This document shows, piece by piece, positions 34,728 through 43,491 of a DNA stretch of 64,000 nucleotides. The stretch lies in NCBI RefSeq assembly GCF_900111885.1, contig NZ_FOKG01000030.1, positions 1 to 64,000 of the forward strand, given 5' to 3'. The DNA is from Amycolatopsis marina. Its GTDB lineage: Bacteria > Actinomycetota > Actinomycetes > Mycobacteriales > Pseudonocardiaceae. Position numbers and translations under genes: made by a program. How positions within the stretch are numbered: position 1 is the stretch's first letter; each line of letters opens with the position of its first letter. Below the pieces are notes generated by a model that did not search any database, had not been told where the DNA came from, and saw nothing but the letters and a program-made list of their open reading frames with translations.

Positions 34728-35114
34728 TCAGGGGTCGAGGTCGCGCGCCACGGCCCGCATCACCTCGGCGATGCGCTTGATGTTCTTGCGGTCCGGGTAG
34801 CGGCCACGGCGAAGATCGGGCTGCACCTTCATCTCGAGCAGCTTGATCATGTCCTCGATGAGCCCGTGCAACTCCTCGGCCGGACGCCTGCGCGCCTCGG
34901 CGACCGACGGCGGCGGATCCAGCAGCCGGACGGACAACGCCTGCGGCCCGCGACGACCGTCGGCGACACCGAACTCCAGGCGCTGGCCCGCCTTGAGGCC
35001 TTCCACGCCCTGCGGTAGTGCGGCCTTACGGATGTAGACGTCTTCCCCACCCTCCTGGGTGACGAAGCCGAACCCCTTCTCCGCGTCGTACCACTTGACC
35101 TTGCCGGTCGGCAC
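34728..35114 (-). CDS. cspB: Cold-shock domain protein with C-terminal extension
   Basis: A 128-residue protein. Residues 1-65 are a cold-shock OB fold that binds single-stranded RNA/DNA (PTGKVKWYDAEKGFGFVTQE with RNP1 KGFGFV; RNP2 DVYIRKAAL). The remaining 60 residues are a helical actinobacterial extension (EARRRPAEELHGLIEDMIKL). It corresponds to Rv0871. I chose GTG 35114 because cold-shock proteins start with M-PTGKVKWY; the 19 upstream codons lack similarity. The last residues overlap nothing. Confidence 0.93.
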   Translation of the reverse strand: MPTGKVKWYDAEKGFGFVTQEGGEDVYIRKAALPQGVEGLKAGQRLEFGVADGRRGPQALSVRLLDPPPSVAEARRRPAEELHGLIEDMIKLLEMKVQPDLRRGRYPDRKNIKRIAEVMRAVARDLDP

Positions 35115-35271
35115 TGCCCTCACCGTTCCTTCACTCTGCAGCCGAGTCTGCATGACCACACGGCCATGCACGACGAACGCGCCCCAGGGCGTACCCAGGA
35201 CGCGCGTCCACCAAGCCTATCCCGGCACCTGTCGTCATGAGAAGCAGATACCGTCCGATTACGATGTCGGT

Positions 35272-35544
35272 ATGGAGCAAGCAGCGCGCGACGCCTCGTC
35301 GAAGGACCAGTACAGGCCCACACGGATGTCGCCGTTGATGCGAACGGGTGTAGTGCTGTTCGCGATCGGCATGGTCGCGGTCGTCGCGGTGTTCGTGATG
35401 TTCGCCGCAGGTTTGCAGGACCTGCCGGTCTGGCTGAGCGCAGCCGCAGGCGTCATCACCCCACTCGGCCTCGCCCTCGGCCTCATCGCACTGGTCCGCG
35501 AGGGTCGCCGGCCGGGCTCCGGCAGTACGACGGCCAAGACGTAG
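35272..35544 (+). CDS. Small two-helix membrane protein
   Basis: A 90-residue protein with a charged N-terminus (MEQAARDASSKDQYRPTRM) and two hydrophobic helices at about 24-46 and 52-74, ending in a basic, Ser/Thr-rich tail. I do not recognise a named family. It starts at ATG 35272 in a gap between the divergent cold-shock gene and the convergent HAD gene, whose end it overlaps by 62 bases. It may be the local counterpart of small membrane genes near mycobacterial cspB, but I cannot confirm that. Confidence 0.7.
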   Translation: MEQAARDASSKDQYRPTRMSPLMRTGVVLFAIGMVAVVAVFVMFAAGLQDLPVWLSAAAGVITPLGLALGLIALVREGRRPGSGSTTAKT

Positions 35545-36163
35545 CGGCCAACGGGTTCGCCGCTAGCCAGGCGGGGAACTCCTCGAGGGAGTCCAGTACG
35601 ACCTCCGCTCCCGCGTCGAGCAACTCCGCCCGCGGACACGGCCCCGTGGTGACACCGACCGGCAGCACGCCTGCCGCCAGCGCGCCGAGCACGTCGCCCC
35701 GGTGATCACCCACGTAGGCCGCCGCACCGTGATCGCGTAGCGCCCTCGCCTTTCCCGCGGCCCACAACTCCCCGACCAGGTGGTCGACCCGCAGGCCCAG
35801 CGCATCGAGGTGCAGGGCGGCGTTCGGCCCGTACTTGCCGGTCACCACCAGGACCTGATGCCCGGCCGCCCGGACGGCCTTGATCGTGTCCTCGGCACCG
35901 GGCAGGGCCACCGTGCGCGGAATCACGATCTCCGGGTAGGTCTCCCGGAACCGTGCGACCAGCCACGGCAGGTCCGCCTCCGGCGCGCCGAAGTCCCGCA
36001 GCACGTGGTCCAGCGGTGGGCCGAGATGTGCCGCGAAGTACTCACCGTCCAGCGGAAGCCCGGTCTCGGCCGCGAGCGCGTCCATCGCGGCGACCATGCC
36101 CGGCCGCGGATCGATCAGTGTCATGTCCAGGTCGAAACCGATGGTCGTCCCCACCGCCCCCAC
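35483..36163 (-). CDS. HAD-superfamily phosphatase
   Basis: A 226-residue HAD hydrolase of the phosphoglycolate-phosphatase/beta-phosphoglucomutase type. Motif I is FDLDMTLID (residues 9-17, nucleophile D11), motif II VTGKYG, and motif IV YVGDHRGD. A helical cap lies at about 20-90. It removes phosphate from a small metabolite; substrate not predictable. The GTG at 36163 is taken as start, but a second in-frame GTG three codons later is equally possible. Its 3' end overlaps the convergent small membrane gene by 62 bases. Confidence 0.87.
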   Translation of the reverse strand: MGAVGTTIGFDLDMTLIDPRPGMVAAMDALAAETGLPLDGEYFAAHLGPPLDHVLRDFGAPEADLPWLVARFRETYPEIVIPRTVALPGAEDTIKAVRAAGHQVLVVTGKYGPNAALHLDALGLRVDHLVGELWAAGKARALRDHGAAAYVGDHRGDVLGALAAGVLPVGVTTGPCPRAELLDAGAEVVLDSLEEFPAWLAANPLAATSWPSYCRSPAGDPRGPVR

Positions 36164-36232
36164 GTTAGCCGCATCGGTTCTTCAGCCCGTTCTCCCACGA
36201 GCTGTACACGGAAGGCACCTGAGTCCATTTGC

Positions 36233-36257
36233 TTGACAACGCTATTCAATATGTCAA
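36233..36257. promoter_or_regulatory. Probable TetR operator/promoter for the R2lox operon
   Basis: TTGACA (36233-36238) and TGTCAA (36252-36257) form an inverted repeat with a 13-base centre just before the GTG start of the TetR gene. The left arm also equals a consensus -35 box. Confidence 0.55.
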
Positions 36258-36266
36258 ACTGGCGTT

Positions 36267-36911
36267 GTGTCTGACGTCACTTCGTTCTCCCAGCGAGCCA
36301 GGGCGTCGCTGCGCGAGGAGCTGCTCGACGTTGCCACCGAACTGCTCGCCGACAACGGCTACGGCCGCCTGCGGATGGCTGACGTCGCGGCCGGCGTCGG
36401 CGTCAGCAGGCAGACGGTCTACAACGAGTTCGGCAGCAAGTCGGCACTGGCCCAGGCGGTCGCCCTGCGCACGGCCTCGGAGTTTCTCGATGGCATCCGG
36501 CAACGACTGACCAGCGCCGACGACCTGGTCGAGGGCATCCGTCTCGCCGTGATCTACACGGTTGAGCACGCGCGGGACAACCGGCTGGCTGCCGCGGCCC
36601 TCGGCACCGAGGCAGGCGAGGACCTGCTGCCCCTGCTGACCACGCGCGGCGAACCGGTCCTGCGGGCGGCCACCGAGGTCGCCGCCGCGCACTACCTCGA
36701 ACGGCTGCCCGAACTCGACGCGGCTTCGGCAGACCTGCTCGCCGAGACCGTCGTCCGGTTGTCGCTGAGTCATCTGGTGCTGCCCACCCACTCGGCCGCC
36801 GAAGCCGCGGCATCCGTCTGCGCCGTGATCGCTCCGGCCATCCACCACTATTCGTCCACTCCGGACAGCGAGGTTCGGAGTACACGGACAACAGGAAGGG
36901 CTCGTTCATGA
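36267..36911 (+). CDS. TetR-family regulator of the R2lox operon
   Basis: A 214-residue TetR protein. HTH: LREELLDVATELLADNGYG, then MADVAAGVGVSRQTVYNEFG. Its stop overlaps the ATG of the ligand-binding oxidase gene as ATGA. The same pair exists in M. tuberculosis (Rv0232-Rv0233). The palindrome just upstream suggests self-repression. The ligand may be a fatty acid or the oxidase product; unknown. Start GTG 36267. Confidence 0.9.
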   Translation: MSDVTSFSQRARASLREELLDVATELLADNGYGRLRMADVAAGVGVSRQTVYNEFGSKSALAQAVALRTASEFLDGIRQRLTSADDLVEGIRLAVIYTVEHARDNRLAAAALGTEAGEDLLPLLTTRGEPVLRAATEVAAAHYLERLPELDAASADLLAETVVRLSLSHLVLPTHSAAEAAASVCAVIAPAIHHYSSTPDSEVRSTRTTGRARS

Positions 36912-37870
36912 CTGCCACCTCCACACCGCACCGCACCGGCTTCCAGTCTCTGCAGCGCGGGGGACTGAACTGGGACTCGTTTCCGCTGCGGCTGTTCGTC
37001 AAGGGAAACAAGAAGTTCTGGAACCCGGCCGATATCGACTTCAGCCGGGACGCCGAGGACTGGAACACCCTGACCGACGAGCAGCAGCGTTCGGCGACCT
37101 ATCTGTGCGCGCAGTTCATCGCGGGCGAGGAGGCGGTGACCGAGGACATCCAGCCGTTCATGAAGGCGATGGCCGCGGAGGGCAGGCTCGGCGACGAGAT
37201 GTACCTGACGCAGTTCTGCTTCGAAGAAGCCAAGCACACGGAGGTCTTCCGGCGCTGGATGGACGCCGTCGGCCTGACCGAGGACCTGCACCCCTATGTC
37301 GCCGAGAACCCGCACTATCGCAAGCTCTTCTACGAGGAGCTGCCGGAATCACTCGGCGTGCTGGAATCCGACCCCAGCCCGATCAACCAGATCAGGGCGA
37401 GCGTCACCTACAACCACGTCATCGAGGGGTCGCTGGCGCTCACCGGCTACTACGCCTGGCAGAAGGTGTGCACCTCACGCGACATCCTTCCCGGCATGCA
37501 GGAACTGGTCCGCCGGATCGGGGACGACGAACGCAGGCACATGGCGTGGGGCACCTTCACCTGCCGTCGGCACATCGCAGCGGACGACTCGCTGTGGGAA
37601 GTGGTGCAGCAGCGGATGGGCGAGCTGCTGCCGCACGCACTGAACATGATCCAGTGGGTGAACGACCAGTTCGACGAGTTCCCGTTCGGCATCGACCCGA
37701 ACGAGTTCACCCAGTACGCGGCCGACCGCGCTCAGCGCAGGCTCGGTGCGATCGAGTCGGCCAGGGGCGCGGCACTGGAGAAGATCGACCTGGACTACTC
37801 CCCGGAGCAGCTCGAGGAAACGTTCGGCGAGGAGGACGCGAAGGTCTTCGCCGAGGCCGCCGCTGAATGA
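36908..37870 (+). CDS. R2-like ligand-binding oxidase (Mn/Fe)
   Basis: A 320-residue ferritin-fold protein of the R2lox group, annotated in older genomes as ribonucleotide reductase beta chain. Metal ligands seen are E74 (GEEAV), E107 and H110 (FEEAKH), E173 (VIEGS), E208 and H211 (DDERRH). The Val-Tyr crosslink partners typical of R2lox are V77 and Y168 (SVTYNH). R2lox proteins assemble a Mn/Fe centre, bind a long-chain fatty acid and carry out a two-electron oxidation. The active-site set is complete. The gene is coupled to its TetR gene; the physiological substrate is not known. Confidence 0.95.
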   Translation: MTATSTPHRTGFQSLQRGGLNWDSFPLRLFVKGNKKFWNPADIDFSRDAEDWNTLTDEQQRSATYLCAQFIAGEEAVTEDIQPFMKAMAAEGRLGDEMYLTQFCFEEAKHTEVFRRWMDAVGLTEDLHPYVAENPHYRKLFYEELPESLGVLESDPSPINQIRASVTYNHVIEGSLALTGYYAWQKVCTSRDILPGMQELVRRIGDDERRHMAWGTFTCRRHIAADDSLWEVVQQRMGELLPHALNMIQWVNDQFDEFPFGIDPNEFTQYAADRAQRRLGAIESARGAALEKIDLDYSPEQLEETFGEEDAKVFAEAAAE

Positions 37871-37940
37871 CCCGGCGGCGGGTCGCGCGCCAACGACTAT
37901 GGTGGGCCAGGACCATGTTCTGTCCATCCGGGAGTGATCA

Positions 37941-38968
37941 GTGCCGTTCATCCTCGCGAGGCTGCTCGCCCGCCTGACGTTTCTGCGGAGCTGGGTCACG
38001 CCGATCGCGGTGATCGTGGTTCTGTTCGTGACCAGCTGGCCGTTGATGGTGCTGGCCGAAGGCGTGGACAGTGACATCGTGGCGCCGGCCAACTACTGGT
38101 GGTACTTCGTGGTCACGGCCGCCACGGTCGGCTACGGGGACCACTTTCCGGAGACCGCGGCCGGCCACGTCGTCGGCGCCTATGTGATCGTCGGCGGGAT
38201 CGTCACCCTGACCACCATCTTCACCAACCTGGCCGCAGTGCTCGAGAAAGCGAAGGGACGCCGCATGCAGGGCGGGATCACCGTGGACGCCTCCGACCAT
38301 CTCGTCTTGATCGGCTACACGCCGGGCGCACCGAACGCATCGCCGACGAGTTGCTCGCCGACGGAGGCAGCCGGGTGGTGGTCTGCGCGTGGGACGAGGT
38401 CACCTCCCACCCGATGCCGGACAGGGACATCGAGTTCGTCCGGGGTGAGCCGACCGACTCCGACGTGCTGCGCCGCGCCGGGGTCCAGCGAGCGGCCACG
38501 GTGCTTGTCGACGCGCGCGACGACAACGAGGCACTGGCCATCTCGGTGACCGTGGACCACGTCCGGCAGAACGCGCACGTGGTGGTGACCCTGCGGGACA
38601 TCGCCCGCGCCAGGCATATCGCCTACGTCAACTCCGCGATCCGTTGTGTGCAGTGGCACACGCCGCGGATGGTGACCGAGGAACTGCAGTCGCCCGGCAT
38701 CGCCGAGGTGTACGCGGAACTGATGACCCACGGCGGCGCGAACACCTATTCCGCGCCGCTGCCCGCATCGATCGGCCCGGTCCGGGTCGGCGACTGCCAG
38801 GCCCGGCTCGGCAAGGAGCACGGTGCGACCCTCCTCGCCGCGCGAACCGGCGAGGGACTGCTGGTCAACCCGGCGTGGGAGACCGAACTGCCCGTCGGCT
38901 CCGTGCTCTACTACGTCGCCCCCCACCGCCTTGGCACGGAACAGATCGAAACCTCTTTGCGCGCCTAG
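37941..38968 (+). pseudogene. Two-helix potassium channel with TrkA-N/RCK domain, frameshifted
   Basis: The first frame (37941 to about 38330) encodes a two-helix channel with a selectivity filter TVGYGD (62-67) in a P loop and the start of a nucleotide-binding domain (HLVLIGYTPG). The domain then continues in the -1 frame to 38968 with RIADELLADGGSRVVVCAWD, ATVLVDARDDNEALAI and a C-terminal RCK domain. The shift lies near 38322-38330 (TACACGCCGGGCGCACC). There is no typical slippery site, so a one-base deletion or sequence error is likely; if corrected, a normal ~340-residue K+ channel results. Start is GTG 37941. Confidence 0.85.
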
Positions 38969-38984
38969 TGTCGCGGGCGGTCAC

Positions 38985-39449
38985 TCACGCCCGGGTGCGC
39001 ATACGGTGTCCGCGCCCCGGATGCCAGGACTCGATCGCCAGGTGATCGGCCGGCTCGCCGAGGTAGGTCAGCGCCACCTCGGCGATGTCGACCCGGAAGA
39101 ACCCGGCGTCGGCGTGCGGGGTGTCCGGCGGTGCGGGCACCCCGACCAGCCGACCTGCCAGCTTCGCGTCGCCTGCCCAGGTACCCGGCTCGTCCGGCTT
39201 TGGCGGCTCGATCGTCGGACTGTGCACGGCGACCCGGTTGTCCCGGCGCACGTCGCGCAACTTCATCGAGCCACCCATCATCCCGAGCGTCACCTCGCCG
39301 TCGGAGAACTCGAGTTCCGTCCCGCTGATCCGAGGTGAACCATCAGACCGCAACGTGGCGATGGTCTTGTGGGTGCCGAGGCCGAACACCGCACGCACCC
39401 GGGCGGCGAACTCCGGCGCGTCCCGCTCGATCTCCTGCCAGTTGACCAT
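38985..39449 (-). CDS. Pyridoxamine 5'-phosphate oxidase-family (FMN/F420-binding) protein
   Basis: A 154-residue split-barrel flavoprotein. Family marks are ATLRSDGSPRISGTELEF near residue 30 and LRDVRRDNRVAVHSP near 65-80. Members bind FMN or F420 and reduce or oxidise small molecules; no true PdxH activity should be assumed. ATG 39449. It is divergent from a TetR gene, with a palindromic operator CCGAAC-GTTCGG between them, so it is the likely target of that regulator. Confidence 0.85.
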   Translation of the reverse strand: MVNWQEIERDAPEFAARVRAVFGLGTHKTIATLRSDGSPRISGTELEFSDGEVTLGMMGGSMKLRDVRRDNRVAVHSPTIEPPKPDEPGTWAGDAKLAGRLVGVPAPPDTPHADAGFFRVDIAEVALTYLGEPADHLAIESWHPGRGHRMRTRA

Positions 39450-39460
39450 GTTGCTCCTTT

Positions 39461-39476
39461 CCGAACGACGGTTCGG
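39461..39476. promoter_or_regulatory. Operator between FMN protein and TetR gene
   Basis: CCGAACGACGGTTCGG has 6 bp perfect arms around GACG, 12 bases before the FMN-protein start on the minus strand. Confidence 0.6.
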
Positions 39477-39513
39477 ATACTACCCCGTTTCCGATTCGTG
39501 GTTCAATAACATC

Positions 39514-40092
39514 ATGGGCCGTCCGCGCAAGATCTCCGACGACGAGCTGATGGCCGCCTGCGGCCGGGCCATCGGCAGGTACGGCCCTGGCTTCACGCTG
39601 GCCCAGGTGGCGGCGGAAGCAGGCGTCGCGGTCGGCACGGTGTCCGGGCGGTTCGGCTCCAAGCACGGCCTGTTGGTCGCGATGATGACCGCTGGAGGCG
39701 CCGGTGCCGCGCAGCGGATGCGGTCGGCGGCGGATCGCCATCGGGACCCGGCCGAAGCGATCCTGGCCGCCGTCCTGGTCGCCGCCGAAGGCGTCGACGA
39801 TCCGGCTACCACGACGAACCACCTGGCGCAGCTGGGAGTCGACATGAGCGACCCGGACCTGCGCGACGGGCTCGTGGCGATGCGCGCGGAGGTTCGCGCG
39901 GTCCTGCGTTCGCTGCTCGCGGCAGCGGCGCTGCCCTCCGCGCCCCCTCCGGCACGGGCGGCGCGGATCATCGCCGCGCTGGCGCATGGCACGCAGCTCG
40001 ACTGGGCGCTGTCGCCCACGGGGAAGCTGCGCGACCGACTGCGCGGCGACGTCCGCGCCGTGCTCGACGCGTGGAGCGGGCCGGATGCCTAG
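39514..40092 (+). CDS. TetR-family transcriptional regulator
   Basis: A 192-residue TetR protein starting MGRPRKISDDELMAACGRAI, with HTH FTLAQVAAEAGVAVGTVSGR. It is divergent from the FMN-binding oxidase-like gene, with the shared palindrome at 39461. The most economical reading is that it represses both until a small molecule binds. Start ATG 39514. Confidence 0.88.
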   Translation: MGRPRKISDDELMAACGRAIGRYGPGFTLAQVAAEAGVAVGTVSGRFGSKHGLLVAMMTAGGAGAAQRMRSAADRHRDPAEAILAAVLVAAEGVDDPATTTNHLAQLGVDMSDPDLRDGLVAMRAEVRAVLRSLLAAAALPSAPPPARAARIIAALAHGTQLDWALSPTGKLRDRLRGDVRAVLDAWSGPDA

Positions 40093-40096
40093 ACGG

Positions 40097-40963
40097 TCAC
40101 CCCGTCAACCGCGCCAGCTCGTCCGGGGAGAGCCGCAGCGCCGCGGCGGCGATGTTCTCGGCGAGGTGCGCCGGACTGCCGGTGCCGGGAATCGCCAGCA
40201 CGTTCGGTCCGCGGTGCAACGTCCAGGCCAGCCGCACCTGTGCCGGGGTGACGTCGTGCTCGGCCGCGATATCGGTGACCGCCTTGTGCTCACTGCCGGA
40301 AGCGATCGCGAAGAACGGCACGAACGCCACCCCGTGCTCGGCGCACAGCTCGATCAGCGCATCGTCCTCCCTGCGGGCGGTCAGGCCGTACTGGTTCTGC
40401 ACACTGACCACCGGCGCGATGGCCAGTGCCTCGGTCAGGTGTTCGGCGGAGACGTTGGAGATGCCGAGATGACGGACCAGACCGGCCTCGCGGAGCTCGG
40501 CCAGCGCGCCGAACCGCTCGGCGAGTGAGCCGGTCCCACGTTCCAGCCCCTCGCCGATGCGCAGGTTCACCAGGTCGAGCTGGTCCCGGCCGAGCTGACG
40601 CAGGTTCTCCTCGACCTGGCCACGCAACTGCTCCGGCCGGGCTTCCGGCAGCCACTCACCGGAAGGTCCTCGACCGGGGCCGACCTTGGTGACAATCACC
40701 AGATCGTCCGGGTACGGGGCGAGCGCGTGGTTGATCAGCTCGTTCGCCGACCGGAGCTCGGAGAAGTAGAAGGCCGCGGTGTCGATGTGGTCCACGCCGA
40801 GGTCGACGGCCTTGCGCAGCACCGCGATCGCCCGGTCCCGGTCGCTCGGGGTGCCGTCCGCGTCGGACATCAGGCGCATCGCACCGAATCCCATCCGGTT
40901 CACGGTGCGGTCGCCGAGCTGCCAGGTACCCGCCGCGGCGGCGGTGATGGTGTGTGTCGTCAT
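40097..40963 (-). CDS. Aldo/keto reductase
   Basis: A 288-residue NADPH-dependent (beta/alpha)8 reductase. Seen are MGFGAMRLMSDADGTPSDRD near the start, the catalytic Asp-Tyr region DHIDTAAFYF (D and Y), GISNVSAEHL near 165 and the cofactor-site VLAIPGTGSPAHLAENI near the end. It reduces aldehydes or ketones; substrate unknown. ATG 40963 is 99 bases from the divergent LuxR-type gene at 41063, whose ligand domain may sense a related compound. It is convergent with the TetR gene (4-base gap). Confidence 0.92.
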   Translation of the reverse strand: MTTHTITAAAAGTWQLGDRTVNRMGFGAMRLMSDADGTPSDRDRAIAVLRKAVDLGVDHIDTAAFYFSELRSANELINHALAPYPDDLVIVTKVGPGRGPSGEWLPEARPEQLRGQVEENLRQLGRDQLDLVNLRIGEGLERGTGSLAERFGALAELREAGLVRHLGISNVSAEHLTEALAIAPVVSVQNQYGLTARREDDALIELCAEHGVAFVPFFAIASGSEHKAVTDIAAEHDVTPAQVRLAWTLHRGPNVLAIPGTGSPAHLAENIAAAALRLSPDELARLTG

Positions 40964-41062
40964 GGAATCCAGCCTGCTCGCGACGATGGGTCCCCCGCTG
41001 TTTTTGGCAACTTGCTGCCGGTCTTTCCCCACCGAGGCCGCCGGAGGAGGACACTGGGAGAC

Positions 41063-41701
41063 ATGGAGTCCGCTCAGCTGACGGTCGTGTACGGCGAGGA
41101 GGAACTGTTCGCCAGAACCGCGCACCTGTTCGCCACGGCTCGTGACGTCGCCTGCGCGGCCAACGACCTGTACACCTGGGCGGCGACCAGGCCGCGATCC
41201 GGCGCCGACCAGCGTGCGGCGGGAATGCGGATTCGCAAGCTCTACCGGCCCGGCGTGCTGCTCGACCCGTCGACCGCGCAGCACGTGCGAGAGGTCGAGC
41301 GGGCGGGAGCAAGTATTCGGATAACCAGGGACGAGGTCAACGAGACGATCATCCTCGACCGCCGGATCGCGATCCTCGCGGGCGATCGCACAGGCGGCCA
41401 GCGCAACTACAGCGTGCTCTCCCAGCCCGGCGTGGTCCAGGCGGTGACGTCGCTGTTCGACGCCGCCTGGCGAGTGGCGACCGAGCTGCGGACCTACGAG
41501 GCGCAGCACGCGGAGTTGCGCGCACTGGCACCGCGGGTACTGGAACTGCTGGACTCGGGCTGCAAGGACGAGACGGCGGCCCGCACGCTCGGCCTCGGTG
41601 TGCGGACCTACCGGCGGCGGGTGGCGGAACTGATGGACGTGCTCGGCGCCGGGACCCGCTTCCAGGCCGGCGCCCGCGCCCGCGAACTCGGCCTTGTGTA
41701 G
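41063..41701 (+). CDS. LuxR-type HTH regulator with PLD-like N-terminal domain
   Basis: A 212-residue protein. Its C-terminal 55 residues (LDSGCKDETAARTLGLGVRT then YRRRVAELMDVLGA) form a LuxR-type DNA-binding domain. The N-terminal 140 residues (YGEEELFARTAHLFATARDV... to NETIILDRRIAILAGDR) resemble the HTH-associated domain found in many actinobacterial orphan regulators, related to a degenerate phospholipase-D/nuclease fold (family name from memory). It has no receiver domain. GGAGGA upstream supports ATG 41063. It may regulate the divergent aldo/keto reductase. Confidence 0.8.
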   Translation: MESAQLTVVYGEEELFARTAHLFATARDVACAANDLYTWAATRPRSGADQRAAGMRIRKLYRPGVLLDPSTAQHVREVERAGASIRITRDEVNETIILDRRIAILAGDRTGGQRNYSVLSQPGVVQAVTSLFDAAWRVATELRTYEAQHAELRALAPRVLELLDSGCKDETAARTLGLGVRTYRRRVAELMDVLGAGTRFQAGARARELGLV

Positions 41702-41712
41702 GTCAAGGGGAG

Positions 41713-43374
41713 CTAGTACTGGTCGGCGGCGTCCGTTGCCCGGTTCAGACCCAGCAGGTCGATCGACTTCTCCCGCATCTCCACCTTGCGGACCTTGCCC
41801 GTGACCGTCATCGGGAACTCGTCGACGACGTGCACGTAGCGGGGGATCTTGTAGTGCGCGAGCTTGCCGTGGCAGAACTCGCGCAGGCTGTCCGCCGACA
41901 ACGGCGCCGCACCCTCGCGCATTCGCACCCAGGCCATCAGTTCCTCGCCGTATTTCGCGTCCGGCACCCCGACCACCTGGGCGTCGAGGATGTCCGGGTG
42001 GGTGTAGAGGAACTCTTCGATCTCCCGCGGATACAGGTTCTCCCCGCCGCGGATCACCATGTCCTTGATCCGGCCGGTGATGTTGACGTAGCCGTCACCG
42101 TCCATGACCGCGAGATCACCCGTGTGCATCCAGCGGGCCAGGTCGATGGCCTCCGCGGTCTTGTCCGGTTGTTCCCAGTAACCGAGCATCACCGAGTAGC
42201 CACGGGTGCACAGCTCTCCCGGCTCGCCGCGCGGCACGGTGAGCCCGGTCTCCGGATCCACCACCTTCACCTCGATATGCGGGCCAACTCGGCCCACAGT
42301 GGACACTCGCCGGTCGACGGAGTCGTCGGCGCGGGTCTGGGTGGAGACCGGTGAGGTCTCGGTCATCCCGTAGCAGATCGACACCTCCGCCATCCCCATT
42401 CGCTCGATGACCTGCTTCATCACCTCGACGGGACACGGCGAACCGGCCATGATGCCGGTACGGAGGCTGTTCAGGTCGTAGTCGGCGAAGCCTGGTTCGG
42501 CGAGCTCGGCGATGAACATCGTCGGCACCCCGTACAGCGAGGTGCACCGCTCGGCGGCCACCGCGTCCAAAGTGGCCGTCGGATCGAACGAAGGCGCCGG
42601 AATGACCATGCAGCTGCCGTGGCTGGTGCAGGCCAGGTTGCCCATCACCATGCCGAAGCAGTGATAGAAGGGAACCGGGATGCAGACCCGGTCGGCTTCG
42701 GTGTACCCGCAGAGCTCCCCGACGAAGAAGCCGTTGTTCAGGATGTTGTGGTGGCTGAGGGTGGCACCCTTGGGAAAGCCGGTGGTGCCGGAGGTGTACT
42801 GGATGTTGATCGGGTCGTCGGCGCTCAGGTTCGCCTGCGCGCGGGCGAGCGCCGAGGTGTCCGCCGCCCTGCCCTCGTCCAGCACCCGCCGCCAGTCCTC
42901 GCCGCCGAGGAGCAGGACCCGCTCGAGATTCGTGCACTGTGGACGAACTTCCTCGATCATGGCCGCGTAGTCCGATGTCTTGAACGACTCGGCCGCGATC
43001 AACAGCCGGATACCGGCCTGGTTCAGCACGAACTCCAGCTCGTGTGAACGGTACGCGGGGTTGATGTTGACCAGGATGGCACCGATCTTGGCGCTGGCGT
43101 ACTGGGTGAACGTCCACTCGGCACAGTTCGGCGCCCAGATGCCCACACGGTCACCCTTGCCGATCCCGGCGGCCAGCAGGCCCAGCGCCAGCGCGTCCAC
43201 CTCGGTCGCGAGTTCCCGGTAGCTCCACCTGCCGCCTGACGCCCGGTCGACCAGGGCGTCGCGGTCGGGAAAGGCCGCCACCGTCCGGTCGAAGTTGTCA
43301 CCGATCGTGTCGCCGAGCAGCGGTACGTCGGAGATCCCCGAGGCGTAGCTGGGGACCGCGGGCGCCTGTGGCAT
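41713..43374 (-). CDS. AMP-binding acyl-CoA ligase (FadD-type)
   Basis: A 553-residue adenylate-forming ligase that activates a fatty acid with ATP and CoA. Motifs: YTSGTTGFPKG (P loop, near 195-205), GMTETSPVSTQT near 345, WMHTGDLAVMDGDGYVNITG near 430-450 and the catalytic-lysine region MTVTGKVRKVEM near the end. It resembles medium-chain FadD35-like enzymes. The start ATG 43374 is chosen for its GGAGGCGAT site; in-frame GTG/ATG codons upstream are weaker. A palindrome GCGTGAC-GTCACGC lies 27 bases before the start. Confidence 0.92.
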   Translation of the reverse strand: MPQAPAVPSYASGISDVPLLGDTIGDNFDRTVAAFPDRDALVDRASGGRWSYRELATEVDALALGLLAAGIGKGDRVGIWAPNCAEWTFTQYASAKIGAILVNINPAYRSHELEFVLNQAGIRLLIAAESFKTSDYAAMIEEVRPQCTNLERVLLLGGEDWRRVLDEGRAADTSALARAQANLSADDPINIQYTSGTTGFPKGATLSHHNILNNGFFVGELCGYTEADRVCIPVPFYHCFGMVMGNLACTSHGSCMVIPAPSFDPTATLDAVAAERCTSLYGVPTMFIAELAEPGFADYDLNSLRTGIMAGSPCPVEVMKQVIERMGMAEVSICYGMTETSPVSTQTRADDSVDRRVSTVGRVGPHIEVKVVDPETGLTVPRGEPGELCTRGYSVMLGYWEQPDKTAEAIDLARWMHTGDLAVMDGDGYVNITGRIKDMVIRGGENLYPREIEEFLYTHPDILDAQVVGVPDAKYGEELMAWVRMREGAAPLSADSLREFCHGKLAHYKIPRYVHVVDEFPMTVTGKVRKVEMREKSIDLLGLNRATDAADQY

Positions 43375-43400
43375 ATCGCCTCCGAACAACATCGAGACCG

Positions 43401-43418
43401 GCGTGACGGCGGTCACGC
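43401..43418. promoter_or_regulatory. Palindromic operator before the acyl-CoA ligase
   Basis: GCGTGACGGCGGTCACGC: 7 bp perfect arms with GGCG centre. The core 14 bases also occur before the lactate permease (7986-7999). Confidence 0.55.
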
Positions 43419-43491
43419 GACTACCTCCGTGAGTGTAGGAACCGCGCGCGAACTCGGCCATCTGCAAGTGGAGGGTCACTACACTCGACTC

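Noticed and set aside
36908..37870. Ribonucleotide reductase beta subunit
   Set aside because: The Val/Tyr crosslink residues and the missing partner subunit identify it as R2lox.
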